Part shown: positions 52,190 to 63,874 of the stretch, piece by piece | Layout: every line of letters starts with the position of its first letter | Position numbering within the stretch: the stretch's first letter is position 1 | Assembly: GCF_013267195.1 (NCBI RefSeq) | Contig: NZ_CP053941.1 | Location: 1,488,001 to 1,552,000 of the forward strand | Direction: 5' to 3' | Source: Halorubrum salinarum | GTDB lineage: Archaea; Halobacteriota; Halobacteria; Halobacteriales; Haloferacaceae | DNA length: 64,000 nucleotides | Notes under the pieces: generated by a model | What the model was told of the DNA's origin: nothing | What the model saw: the letters and a program-made list of their open reading frames with translations, nothing else | The model's database searches: none | Position numbers and translations under genes: made by a program

Positions 52190-53845
52190 ATGCCAGCAGA
52201 TCCCGACACGGGGTACGACCCCTCGCTGGGTCGGAAGTTCGTGTTCGTCACGGGCGGTGTGATGTCCGGGCTGGGCAAGGGCATCACGGCCGCCAGCACC
52301 GGGCGCCTTCTCGCCAACGCGGGCTTCGACGTGACCGCCGTCAAGGTGGACCCGTACCTCAACGTCGACGCCGGGACGATGAACCCGTACGAGCACGGCG
52401 AGGTGTACGTGCTCAAGGACGGCGGCGAGGTCGACCTCGACCTGGGCAACTACGAGCGCTTCCTCGGCACCGACATGACGTTCGACCACAACGTCACCAC
52501 GGGGAAGACGTACGAGCACGTCATCGAGCGCGAGCGCGCCGGCGACTACCTCGGGAAGACGGTCCAGATCATCCCGCACGTCACCGACGACATCAAGCGC
52601 CGGATCCGCGAGGCGGCCGAGGGCTCCGACGTCTGCCTCGTCGAGATCGGCGGGACCGTCGGCGACATCGAGTCGATGCCGTTCCTCGAGGCGCTCCGCC
52701 AGTTCGCCCACGAGGAGGACGACGAGGACATCCTCTTCACCCACGTCACCCTGGTCCCGTACTCGAAGAACGGCGAGCAGAAGACGAAGCCGACCCAACA
52801 CTCCGTGAAGGAACTGCGCTCGATCGGGCTCCAGCCGGACGTCCTCGTCGGGCGCTCCGAGGACCGGCTCGACCCGGAGACGAAAGAGAAGATCGCCCTG
52901 TTCTGTGACGTGCCCACGGACGCCGTCTTCTCGAACCCCGACGTGGAGGACATCTACCACGTCCCGCTGATGGTCGAAGACGAGGGGTTAGACGAGTACG
53001 TGATGGAGCGGCTCGGCCTCGCCGACGAGGCGCTCCCGAAGGCGGAGCGCTCGACCGAGTGGCGGGACCTCGTCACCCGCGACCGCGACCGGGAGATCGA
53101 CGTGGCGCTCGTCGGCAAGTACGCCCTCGAAGACGCCTACATGTCGATCCACGAGGCGCTGAAGCACGCGGGCATCCAGACCGGCACCGAGGTGAACGTG
53201 CTGTGGGTCGACGCCGACGAGACGCGGGAGGAACACGAGCAGCGGCTCGCGACGGCCGACGCGGTCGTCGTCCCCGGCGGGTTCGGCTCCCGCGGCACGG
53301 ACGGGAAGATCGAGGCGGTCCGCTACGCCCGCGAGAACGACGTGCCGTTCCTCGGGCTCTGCTTAGGCTTCCAGATGGCCGTCGTCGAACACGCGCGGAA
53401 CGTCCTCGGGCTCGACGGCGCCCACTCGGCGGAGATCGACCCTGACACGCCCCACCCCGTCATCGACCTCCTCCCCGAGCAGTACGAGACGGAGGACATG
53501 GGCGGGACGATGCGGCTCGGCGCCCACGAGACCGACATCGAGCCCGACACGCTCGCGGCCGAGGTGTACGGCGCCGACGCCTGTACGGAGCGCCACCGCC
53601 ACCGCTACGAGGTGAACCCCGAGTACATCGACGACCTGGAGGCCGACGGGCTCGTCTTCTCCGGCCGCGCGGACAACCGGATGGAGATCCTCGAACGCCC
53701 GGACCACCCGTTCTTCTTCGGGACGCAGGCGCACCCCGAGTTCCGGTCGCGCCCGGACCGCGCGAGCCCGCCGTTCGTCTCCCTCGTCGAGGCGGCGCTG
53801 GGATCGACGGACACAACAGAGCGGAACGCGGACGTGAGGCTATAG
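52190..53845 (+). CDS. pyrG: CTP synthase
   Basis: 551-residue enzyme that aminates UTP to CTP using glutamine. The N-terminal synthetase domain has [17 protein letters not shown] (ATP loop) and [14 protein letters not shown]. The C-terminal class I glutamine amidotransferase domain has the nucleophile Cys in [10 protein letters not shown] and the His/Glu pair in QAHPEF. Full length. Its TAG stop abuts the guaAb ATG, so the two nucleotide-amination enzymes are co-translated. Confidence 0.96.
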   Translation: MPADPDTGYDPSLGRKFVFVTGGVMSGLGKGITAASTGRLLANAGFDVTAVKVDPYLNVDAGTMNPYEHGEVYVLKDGGEVDLDLGNYERFLGTDMTFDHNVTTGKTYEHVIERERAGDYLGKTVQIIPHVTDDIKRRIREAAEGSDVCLVEIGGTVGDIESMPFLEALRQFAHEEDDEDILFTHVTLVPYSKNGEQKTKPTQHSVKELRSIGLQPDVLVGRSEDRLDPETKEKIALFCDVPTDAVFSNPDVEDIYHVPLMVEDEGLDEYVMERLGLADEALPKAERSTEWRDLVTRDRDREIDVALVGKYALEDAYMSIHEALKHAGIQTGTEVNVLWVDADETREEHEQRLATADAVVVPGGFGSRGTDGKIEAVRYARENDVPFLGLCLGFQMAVVEHARNVLGLDGAHSAEIDPDTPHPVIDLLPEQYETEDMGGTMRLGAHETDIEPDTLAAEVYGADACTERHRHRYEVNPEYIDDLEADGLVFSGRADNRMEILERPDHPFFFGTQAHPEFRSRPDRASPPFVSLVEAALGSTDTTERNADVRL

Positions 53846-54763
53846 ATGGTCGAGACGGAGGAATTCATCGCGGAGGCGAAAGCGGAGATACGGGAGGCGA
53901 TCGGCGACGCGAACGCCGTCATCGCCCTCTCCGGCGGGGTCGACTCCTCGGTCGCGGCGACGCTCGCGTACGAGGCGGTCGGCGACCAGCTCACCCCCGT
54001 CTACGTCGACACGGGGCTGATGCGGAAGGGCGAGACCGCGGAGATCCGCGACACGTTCGACTTCATGGAGTCGCTGCGGGTGATCGAGGCCCAAGACCGG
54101 TTCTTCGACCGCCTCGCGGGCGTCACCGACCCCGAGGAGAAGCGCCACGTCATCGGCGAGGGGTTCATCGACGAGTTCGAGACGGTCGCGCGCGACGTGG
54201 ACGCCGACTACCTCGTCCAGGGGACGATCTACCCCGACCGCATCGAGTCGGAGGGGAACATCAAGTCGCACCACAACGTCGGCGGCCTCCCCGAGGTCGT
54301 CGACTTCGAGGGGATCGTCGAGCCCGTGCGCGACCTCTACAAGGACGAGGTGCGCGAGGTGGCCCGCGCGCTCGGCCTCGAAGAGATAATCTCCGAGCGG
54401 ATGCCGTTCCCCGGGCCCGGACTCGCCGTTCGGATCGTCGGCGAGGTCACGCCCGAGAAGGCCGCGGTCGCCCGCGAGGCGACCCACGTCGTCGAGGAGG
54501 AACTGGCGGAGTACGACCCGTGGCAGGCGTTCGCCGCGGTCCTCGGCAAGGCGACCGGCGTCAAGGGCGACAACCGCGTCCACGGCTGGGTCGTCGCCGT
54601 GCGCTCCGTCGAGAGCCGCGACGGCATGACCGCCCGGGCACAGGAGATCGACTGGAGCACGCTCCAGCGCATCCAGAGCCGGATCACCGGCGAGAACGAG
54701 AACGTGGCGCGCGTGGTGTACGACGTGACACACAAGCCGCCCGCGACGATCGAGTACGAGTGA
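53846..54763 (+). CDS. guaAb: GMP synthase, ATP-pyrophosphatase subunit (subunit B)
   Basis: 305-residue synthetase half of the split archaeal GMP synthase, which converts XMP to GMP with ammonia from a separate amidotransferase subunit. The PP-loop SGGVDSSV, the substrate-binding [12 protein letters not shown], and the dimerisation-domain motifs [10 protein letters not shown] and [21 protein letters not shown] are all present. The amidotransferase subunit A is not in this window. The start follows pyrG without spacing, and the stop overlaps the next ATG by one base. Confidence 0.95.
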   Translation: MVETEEFIAEAKAEIREAIGDANAVIALSGGVDSSVAATLAYEAVGDQLTPVYVDTGLMRKGETAEIRDTFDFMESLRVIEAQDRFFDRLAGVTDPEEKRHVIGEGFIDEFETVARDVDADYLVQGTIYPDRIESEGNIKSHHNVGGLPEVVDFEGIVEPVRDLYKDEVREVARALGLEEIISERMPFPGPGLAVRIVGEVTPEKAAVAREATHVVEEELAEYDPWQAFAAVLGKATGVKGDNRVHGWVVAVRSVESRDGMTARAQEIDWSTLQRIQSRITGENENVARVVYDVTHKPPATIEYE

Positions 54764-55143
54764 TGGCGGAGCCGTCAGCCCGACCCGACGGCGGCCGCGC
54801 AGAGGGCCAACTCGCGGTCGTCGCCGGTCCCGACCAGCACGGCCTCGGCGAGGAGCTCGCCGCGCTCGGCGTCGAGGTCCGTCGGATCGAGGGGCTCGTC
54901 ACAGCGTCGAAGCTCGAAGACGCGGGCGTCGCCGACGCCGCCTACTTCGTCCTCACCGACGTCGAGGAGGCGACCGGCATCCCGGTGGCCAAGGAGCTGA
55001 ACCCCGAGGTCCGCGTCGTCACCTACGCGAGCCGGTCGCTACCGGAGTTCGTCGCGACGGTCGCCGACCTCGCGGTCGACCCCGGCCTGCTGGACGCCGC
55101 GACGGTCGCCGAGGAGCTGCTCTCCGACGACGGCGAGCCGTGA
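54763..55143 (+). CDS. hypothetical protein of the pyrG-guaAb operon
   Basis: 126 residues with a Rossmann-like beginning (QLAVVAGPDQHGLGEELAALGVEVRRIEG, about 16-44) and an alternating strand-helix pattern (AYFVLTDVEEATGIPVAKELNPEVRVVTYASRSLPEFV), suggesting a small nucleotide- or ligand-binding fold similar to the Rossmann half of Trk/NAD-binding domains. No catalytic motif. The tight operon with pyrG and guaAb suggests a role in nucleotide metabolism or its regulation; not established. Confidence 0.75.
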   Translation: MAEPSARPDGGRAEGQLAVVAGPDQHGLGEELAALGVEVRRIEGLVTASKLEDAGVADAAYFVLTDVEEATGIPVAKELNPEVRVVTYASRSLPEFVATVADLAVDPGLLDAATVAEELLSDDGEP

Positions 55144-55448
55144 GCGGGGACGACGCCGGCGACGCGACCGGACGCGAGGGCGCCGCGGACGCGACGACCG
55201 TCCCGGTCACCCTCTACACCCGCGAGGACTGCTCGCTGTGCGTCGTCGCCCGCGAGACGATCGAGTCGGTCGCCGCCGACCTCGACGGTGTGACGGTCGC
55301 CCTCGACGTGGTCGACGTGGACACCGACCCGGAGCTCGCCGACGAGTACGGCGAGCGCGTCCCGTACGTGTTGGTCGACGGCAACCCGGCGTTCAAGTAC
55401 GAGGTCGACGAGCGCGACCTGCGGCTGAAGCTCTTGGCCGCGACCTGA
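55140..55448 (+). CDS. glutaredoxin-like thiol protein
   Basis: 102-residue thioredoxin-fold protein. After a 20-residue polar extension come TLYTREDCSLCVVARE with a C-S-L-C redox pair, the cis-proline motif RVPYVLVDG, and the C-terminal helix. It belongs to the glutaredoxin/DUF836 group. The GTG start overlaps the previous stop in GTGA, so it is the fourth gene of the pyrG operon. It may reduce a partner enzyme; partner unknown. Confidence 0.82.
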   Translation: MSGDDAGDATGREGAADATTVPVTLYTREDCSLCVVARETIESVAADLDGVTVALDVVDVDTDPELADEYGERVPYVLVDGNPAFKYEVDERDLRLKLLAAT

Positions 55449-55477
55449 CTCGGAAAAACCCGCTCGGCCCGCGTCGC

Positions 55478-57025
55478 CTACTGTTCGACCGTCTCCGCGC
55501 CGGGCGCGTTCGCCTTCACGCGGGTCACGGCCTCGACGGCGCTCGACCGGGAGTCGTACCCCTCGCCGGAGTCGGCGAGGACGTTGCCGTTGCGGTGGCG
55601 GAGCCGCCAGCGCCACTCCCCGGCGGTGTCCTCGTATATCTCGAACGCCGCGCTCCCGGCGGCCAGCGCCCCCGCGTCGGGCGCGTACTCGCTCACGCGC
55701 TCGACCGCGTCCGTCGCGTTGGACTTCGAGGCGTACCCCTCGCCGGAGTCGGCGATGAGGTTCCCGTTGTCGTGGACGAGCCGCCAGCGCCACTTGCCGC
55801 CCGCGTCCTCGTACACCTCGAAGGTCGCTTTGCTCTCGGACGCGCGCCCCTCGTCGTCGCCGTCGGGGAATTCGAGCCCGGCCCCCCCGGCGTTCGACCT
55901 GACGCTGTCGAGGCCCTGTCGAGCCTTCTGTCGGGAGGCGTACCCCTGACCGGAGTCGGCGATGACGTTGCCGTTCTCGTGGACGAGCCGCCAGCGCCAC
56001 TTGCCGCCCGCGTCCTCGTACACCTCGAACGCCGCGGGATCGATCCGGAGGTAGTCCGCGGAGGCGGCGTGGTCGCGCAGCCGCGAGAGCGCGCGCTTCG
56101 CGTTCGACTTCGAGGCGTACCCCTCGCCGGAGTCGCCCAGCACGTTGCCGTTGTCGTGGCGGAGCCGGAACCGCCACTCGTCGGCGCTGTCCGCGAACAG
56201 CTCGAAGGTCGCCCGGCTCTCCGGGGCCGCCGCCTCGTCGGGGATGGCCACGTCCGGCGCCGCGGCGTCGTCCGGCTCCGGCCCGTCGTCGTCGGCGACC
56301 GCCTCGGCCTCCGCGCTCGGCGTCTCGATCCGGAGGAGGCCGGCGCCGAGCGCGTTCCGCCGCACGCTGTGGAGCCCCTGCTGGGCCTTCCCGCGGCTGC
56401 TGTACGCCTGCCCGGAGGTCGCGATGACGTTGCCGTTGCGGTGACGGAGCCGCCAGCGCGGCCGCCCGCTCGCGTCCTCGAACAGCTCGAACCGGGCCTT
56501 GCTCTCGCGGAGCGACGCGGCCGCCGCCTCCGCGGCCGTCGCGTCCTCGCGCGCCGCGTCGAGCTCCGACTCGGTGGCCGCGAGCTCCTCCCGGGAGGTC
56601 TCCAGTTCGGCCTCGGTGTCAGCGAGTTCGTCCCGGGTCGACTCCAGTTCCGACTCGGTGTCCCCGAGCTCTTCGCGGGTCGCCTCCAGCTCCGACTCGG
56701 TGGCCGCGAGTTCGTCGCGCGCCGCGTCCAGCTCCGCGGTCGTCTCCTCGGCGGTCGCGGTCGCCGCGGCCGCCTCGCCGCGCATCCGCTCGTAGTCCTC
56801 GTAGACGGGGTCGGAGAGCAGCGGCACGACCGTCCCCGCCAGCCCGATGAGCAGGAGTCCGACGCCGTACACCGTGATCACGGCGGGGTCGCCCGAGGCC
56901 CTGAACCACCCGTCGGGGAAGACGTTCACGAACCAGACGACGCCGAGGACGCTGACGGCCGTCCCGAGGTAGCCGAGGGCGGTCCCCGGCCTGCGGAGCG
57001 GGAACCGGATCACGGCTCCGAGCAT
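55478..57025 (-). CDS. membrane-anchored coiled-coil protein with five UPF0339 (DUF1508/YegP) repeats
   Basis: 515 residues: two membrane helices (about 14-36 and 46-72), a coiled coil (about 78-175) made of near-identical TESELEATREEL units, then five copies of the UPF0339 module at about 178-230, 274-326, 332-384, 401-453 and 460-510. Each copy follows FEVYEDAGGKWRWRLVHDNG then DSGEGYASKSNA. Known members usually carry one or two modules. The function of the module is unknown; the layout suggests a cytoplasmic multivalent binding array on the membrane. Its start overlaps the end of the preceding small gene by 16 nt. Confidence 0.85.
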   Translation of the reverse strand: MLGAVIRFPLRRPGTALGYLGTAVSVLGVVWFVNVFPDGWFRASGDPAVITVYGVGLLLIGLAGTVVPLLSDPVYEDYERMRGEAAAATATAEETTAELDAARDELAATESELEATREELGDTESELESTRDELADTEAELETSREELAATESELDAAREDATAAEAAAASLRESKARFELFEDASGRPRWRLRHRNGNVIATSGQAYSSRGKAQQGLHSVRRNALGAGLLRIETPSAEAEAVADDDGPEPDDAAAPDVAIPDEAAAPESRATFELFADSADEWRFRLRHDNGNVLGDSGEGYASKSNAKRALSRLRDHAASADYLRIDPAAFEVYEDAGGKWRWRLVHENGNVIADSGQGYASRQKARQGLDSVRSNAGGAGLEFPDGDDEGRASESKATFEVYEDAGGKWRWRLVHDNGNLIADSGEGYASKSNATDAVERVSEYAPDAGALAAGSAAFEIYEDTAGEWRWRLRHRNGNVLADSGEGYDSRSSAVEAVTRVKANAPGAETVEQ

Positions 57026-57237
57026 GACGAACGGGGCGAAAGCGCCGCCAGCGCGTACCCGATGCCGCGCGCGGCCGTCGCCGACTCGGTGAGGAGGAAG
57101 ACCGCGACGCCGGCCAGCCCGAGCAGCACCCCGAAGCCGAACAGCCAGTAGCCGTTCACCTCGTCGGTCGTCCGCGGCGTCCCGATCCGTCGCTCGTACA
57201 GTCCGCCGTCTCGGTTTGGTTCGGTATCACTTGACAT
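57010..57237 (-). CDS. small membrane protein, upstream partner of the UPF0339 repeat protein
   Basis: 75-residue protein with a polar N-terminus (about 1-28) and one or two hydrophobic helices (about 29-47 and 55-68). A near-perfect TATA element (CTTATAAG, 57262-57269) is 28-29 nt before the ATG at 57237. Its last codons overlap the start of the next gene, so the two are co-translated and probably form a membrane complex. No family recognised. Confidence 0.7.
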   Translation of the reverse strand: MSSDTEPNRDGGLYERRIGTPRTTDEVNGYWLFGFGVLLGLAGVAVFLLTESATAARGIGYALAALSPRSSCSEP

Positions 57238-57261
57238 ATCCGAGACAACTCCGGCGGCCCG

Positions 57262-57269
57262 CTTATAAG
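57262..57269 (-). promoter_or_regulatory. TATA element of the UPF0339 operon
   Basis: The palindrome CTTATAAG, about 29 nt before the ATG at 57237. Confidence 0.55.
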
Positions 57270-57355
57270 TGTGGGTGAGTGACACGACGGCGCGACCGCC
57301 GCGCCGGACTACCGCGACCCGAGCGTTTACCCGTTCGTCTCTCCCTCACACGGAC

Positions 57356-60806
<3,451 letters not shown>

Positions 60807-60847
60807 GCGCCGCGACGCCCGCGCGACGCTCGCCCCGACCCGCAACC

Positions 60848-60855
60848 CTTTATCA
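60848..60855 (+). promoter_or_regulatory. TATA element of the ABC exporter operon
   Basis: CTTTATCA, about 27 nt before the ATG at 60878. Confidence 0.5.
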
Positions 60856-60877
60856 ACTCACGCCGGAACCGGAAGGC

Positions 60878-61972
60878 ATGACCGCCATCGAGCTACGGGG
60901 CGTGACCAAGGAGTTCGACGAGGTCACGGCCGTTCGCGACCTCGATCTCACCGTCGAAGACGGCGAGGTGTACGGGTTCCTCGGGCCGAACGGCGCGGGC
61001 AAGTCCACGACGATCGACATGCTCTTGGACCTCGTCCGCCCGACCGCGGGGACGGTCCGCGTGCTCGGCGCCGAGGTCGCGACCGACGGCGTCGAGATCC
61101 GGCGGCGGACGGGCGTGCTCCCCGACGGCTTCTCGGTGTACGACCGGCTCTCCGGTCGAAAACACGTCGAGTTCGCCGTCGAGTCGAAGGACGCCGCCGA
61201 CGACCCGGACGCGCTGCTCGACCGCGTCGGCCTCGCCGACGCCGCCGACCGCGCCGCCGGCGAGTACTCGAAGGGGATGCGCCAGCGCCTCGCGCTCGCG
61301 ATGGCGCTCGTCGGCGACCCCGACCTGCTGATCCTCGACGAGCCCTCCTCCGGCCTCGACCCGGCCGGCGCGAAGGAGATGCGCGAGATCGTCCGCGCCG
61401 AGGCCGAGCGCGGCGCCACCGTCTTCTTCTCCTCGCACATCCTCGAACAGGTCGACGCCGTCTGCGACCGCGTCGGCATCCTCCGCGACGGCGAACTCGT
61501 CGCCGAGGACTCCGTCGAGGGGCTCCGCGAGGCCGTCGGCGGCGAGGAGACGCTCGAAGTCGCGGCCGCGGGCGCCGACGAGGACGCGGTCGCGGCGGTC
61601 CGCGCCGTCCCCGGCGTCTCCGGGGTCTCCCGCGACGGCGACGAGCTGGTGGTGAACTGCGCCAGCGACGCGAAGACGGAGGTCATCGCGGCGCTGGAGG
61701 ACGCCGGGGTCGCAGTCGACGACTTCCACACCCGCGAGGCCTCGCTGGAGGACCTCTTCTTGGCGTACACCGAGGGCGACGCGGCCGGTTCGGCGCCCGA
61801 CGGAACCGACTCGGAACCCGCCGAACTCGACCCGACGGCCGACTCCGAATCGACGGCCGACGCCGACTCGACGGCCGACGCCGACTCCGAATCGACGGCC
61901 GACGCCGACTCGACGCCCGACGCCGACTCGACGCCCGACGACGATTCGGCGACCGAGGAGGTGGACCGATGA
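60878..61972 (+). CDS. ABC-2 type transporter, ATP-binding protein
   Basis: 364-residue ATPase. Walker A GPNGAGKST (about 36-44), Q-loop TGVLPDGFSVYDRL, signature YSKGMRQRL, Walker B LLILDEPSSGLDP, and the switch His in SSHILEQVD. A DUF4162-like accessory domain follows (about 215-295). The last 65 residues are an acidic low-complexity tail of repeated DADST/DSEST units encoded by a minisatellite. The TGA overlaps the permease ATG (ATGA). Cargo unknown. Confidence 0.9.
   Translation: MTAIELRGVTKEFDEVTAVRDLDLTVEDGEVYGFLGPNGAGKSTTIDMLLDLVRPTAGTVRVLGAEVATDGVEIRRRTGVLPDGFSVYDRLSGRKHVEFAVESKDAADDPDALLDRVGLADAADRAAGEYSKGMRQRLALAMALVGDPDLLILDEPSSGLDPAGAKEMREIVRAEAERGATVFFSSHILEQVDAVCDRVGILRDGELVAEDSVEGLREAVGGEETLEVAAAGADEDAVAAVRAVPGVSGVSRDGDELVVNCASDAKTEVIAALEDAGVAVDDFHTREASLEDLFLAYTEGDAAGSAPDGTDSEPAELDPTADSESTADADSTADADSESTADADSTPDADSTPDDDSATEEVDR
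61831..61950 (+). repeat. in-frame minisatellite encoding the acidic ABC-ATPase tail
   Basis: Repeats of the 18-bp unit GACGGCCGACGCCGACTC and variants, including a longer repeat of about 36 bp, all in frame, so copy-number change would lengthen or shorten the tail without breaking the gene. Confidence 0.65.
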
Positions 61973-62784
61973 GCCTCGCCGCCGTCGCCCGGAAGGACTT
62001 CCGCGAGACCGTTCGGTCCCGCGGCATGATCGCGCTAGTGGTGCTGTTCTCGCTGCTCGTCGCGGCGTTCGCGTACGCGGTGCGGCCCACCGGCGAGAGC
62101 GAGCAGTTCGCCACGGAGCTACTGCTGAGCGCCTTCGTCGGTCGCTTCCTCGTCACGACGCTGATCCCGCTCGTCGGCGTCGTCGTCGGCTACAACGCCG
62201 TGAGCGGCGAGCGCGAGTCCGGCTCGCTGAAGCTGCTCCTGTCGCTGCCGCACTCGCGGGCCGACGTGGTCTTGGGCAAGGTCGCCGGGCGCGGCGCGGC
62301 GATCGCGCTCGCGGTGTTCGTCGGGTTCCTGCTGCCCGCGCTGGTGTTGATCGCGGCGCCGGTCGTGTTCAACGCCGGCGCGTTCCTCGGTTACACCGTG
62401 TTCGCGGCCGCGCTCGGCGTCGTGTTCGTCGCCATCTCCGTCGGCTGCTCGGCCGCGTTCCCGACCCAGCGTCGGGCACTCATCGGCGGCGTCGGAATTT
62501 ACATCCTGTTCGTCCTGCTGTGGGGCCCGCTCACCGGCCAGCTCGTCGGCGCCGTCGGGCCCGCCCTCGACGCCCTGCCCGTGTCCGCGACGCAGGTCGA
62601 CGTGTTCCTCCGGGCCTCGAACCCGACGACCGCCGTCGAGGCGCTCGCGAACGCTTTCCTCGCGGAGCAGCTGTTCAGCGGCGAGACCGCGAACCAGCAG
62701 CTGTCGGCGGCCGCGATGTTGGTGTTCTGGACGCTCGCGCCGCCGCTCGCCGGCCTTCTGAAGTTCGACGCGGCCGACCTGTAA
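61969..62784 (+). CDS. ABC-2 type transporter permease
   Basis: 271-residue membrane protein of the NosY-like/ABC-2 family with about six helices (roughly 20-40, 58-80, 100-125, 135-160, 170-190 and 240-262). The N-terminal AVARKDFRETVRSRGM amphipathic stretch and GERESGSLKLLLSLPHSR (the loop that contacts the ATPase) are characteristic. It starts inside the ATGA overlap with the ATP-binding gene. Confidence 0.88.
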   Translation: MSLAAVARKDFRETVRSRGMIALVVLFSLLVAAFAYAVRPTGESEQFATELLLSAFVGRFLVTTLIPLVGVVVGYNAVSGERESGSLKLLLSLPHSRADVVLGKVAGRGAAIALAVFVGFLLPALVLIAAPVVFNAGAFLGYTVFAAALGVVFVAISVGCSAAFPTQRRALIGGVGIYILFVLLWGPLTGQLVGAVGPALDALPVSATQVDVFLRASNPTTAVEALANAFLAEQLFSGETANQQLSAAAMLVFWTLAPPLAGLLKFDAADL

Positions 62785-62820
62785 CGGTCCGAATCGGCCG
62801 CCATCCGCGACGCCGGTAGT

Positions 62821-63160
62821 GGGCTCGGGCGGGTTCGAACCTCACTCACTCCGCTCGCTTCGCTCGCTCCGTTCCCTGCTTCGAACCCGCCCTCAGACAC
62901 GCACCTCGCTGTCGCTCGCGGTTTTGCTCGCGACAGCAACAGTGGGCTCGGGCGGGTTCGAACCTCAGTCGCTCCCGTTCGCTCGCTGCGCTCGCTCACC
63001 TCCTGCTCCCTGGTTCGAACCCGCCCTCAACCAGTCACAGCGGCGCCGCTCACGAATTGTTCGCGGCGCCGATAGTGGGCTCGGGCGGGTTCGAACCGAA
63101 GAAAGACGGTCGTCTCGCTTCGCTCGACGCTGCGTCTTTCAGGGTTCGACCGCCCTCGCA
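62821..63160. repeat. three tRNA-Val 3'-end copies, each forming a hairpin unit
   Basis: Positions 62785-63195 hold no protein gene. Three 21-bp direct repeats (62821-62841, 62944-62964, 63077-63097) are identical to positions 63197-63217 of the tRNA-Val gene, that is, the complement of its T-arm and 3' acceptor strand. Each copy is followed 48-60 nt later by an inverted copy of the GGGCGGGTTCGAA core (62880-62892; 63012-63026; an imperfect one near 63143-63155), so each unit can form a long hairpin with a loop made of TCGCT-rich sequence. Unit spacing is 123, 133 and 120 bp, ending at the real tRNA. Confidence 0.85.
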
Positions 63161-63195
63161 TACATTTCTGTGACTCACTTCGTTCGTCCCAGAAA

Positions 63196-63269
63196 TGGGC
63201 TCGGGCGGGTTCGAACCGCCGATCTCAGCCTTGTAAAGGCCGCGTCATAACCAGCTAGACCACGAGCCC
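63196..63269 (-). tRNA. tRNA-Val (anticodon TAC)
   Basis: Read on the minus strand: acceptor GGGCTCG (63269-63263) pairs with CGAGCCC (63203-63197), D-arm GTC/GAC, anticodon stem CGGCC/GGCTG around TTTACAA with anticodon TAC (reads GTA), T-arm GGCGG-TTCGAAC-CCGCC, discriminator A at 63196. No intron. The sequence downstream of its 3' end contains three copies of that end. Confidence 0.95.
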
Positions 63270-63330
63270 TCACCCGTCTGAACCCGCCGGGAGCGGAAAA
63301 CGGTTTCTTTCTCGGGCGCGAGGATCGACC

Positions 63331-63810
63331 GTGAACCGCCGCCTCGTCGGGGTCGCGGCCGCGCTCGCGCTGATCGCCCTCGCCGCCGTCGGCGCCGCCG
63401 CCGCGAACCCGGCCCTCCTGATCACCGGGTACGACACCGCCACGGTCGAGGCCGTCGACGGCGAGACGGGCGAGACGCTCGCGACCGTCGAGGTCCGCGT
63501 CGCCGACGGCTTCGTGAAACGCTACGTCGGGCTCTCCGCGACCGACGATCTCCCCGCCGGCGAGGGGATGCTGTTCGTCCACGGCGAGGCGGCCGAGCGC
63601 GCCTACGTGATGCGCGACATGGCGTTCGCGCTCGACATCGTCTTCGCCGACGCCGACGGGACCGTCACGACGGTCCACGAGGCGGCCCCGGAGTCGCCGC
63701 CGCTCACCCGCTACGAGGGGACGGGGCGGTACGTCCTCGAAGTGCCGCGCGGGTGGAGCGAGCGCCACGGCGTCGGCCCCGGCGACCGACTCGTGATCGA
63801 CCGGGAGTGA
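63331..63810 (+). CDS. DUF192 family exported protein
   Basis: 159-residue protein starting with GTG. A signal peptide or anchor covers about 3-26 (ALALIALAAVGAAAANP). The remainder is a DUF192 domain with VEVRVADGFVKRYVGLSATDDLP, GMLFVHGEAAERAYVMRDMAFALDIVFAD and VLEVPRGWSERHGVGPGDRL. The family folds as a small beta barrel of unknown function, usually extracytoplasmic. It is divergent from tRNA-Val. Confidence 0.85.
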   Translation: MNRRLVGVAAALALIALAAVGAAAANPALLITGYDTATVEAVDGETGETLATVEVRVADGFVKRYVGLSATDDLPAGEGMLFVHGEAAERAYVMRDMAFALDIVFADADGTVTTVHEAAPESPPLTRYEGTGRYVLEVPRGWSERHGVGPGDRLVIDRE

Positions 63811-63874
63811 TCCCGCTGCGGCCGCCGGGTCGGTCGACGAAACCGCTTTGGGCCTCGCCGGCGTCGCCTCGACC

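Noticed and set aside
54763-55143. Second CTP synthase-like subunit in the pyrG operon
   Set aside because: PyrG is complete by itself and this 126-residue protein has neither a synthetase nor a glutaminase motif.
62821-63217. Regularly spaced repeats resembling a CRISPR array
   Set aside because: Spacings are 100-112 nt, far too long; the repeats equal the tRNA-Val 3' end; each has an inverted partner; no cas gene is near.
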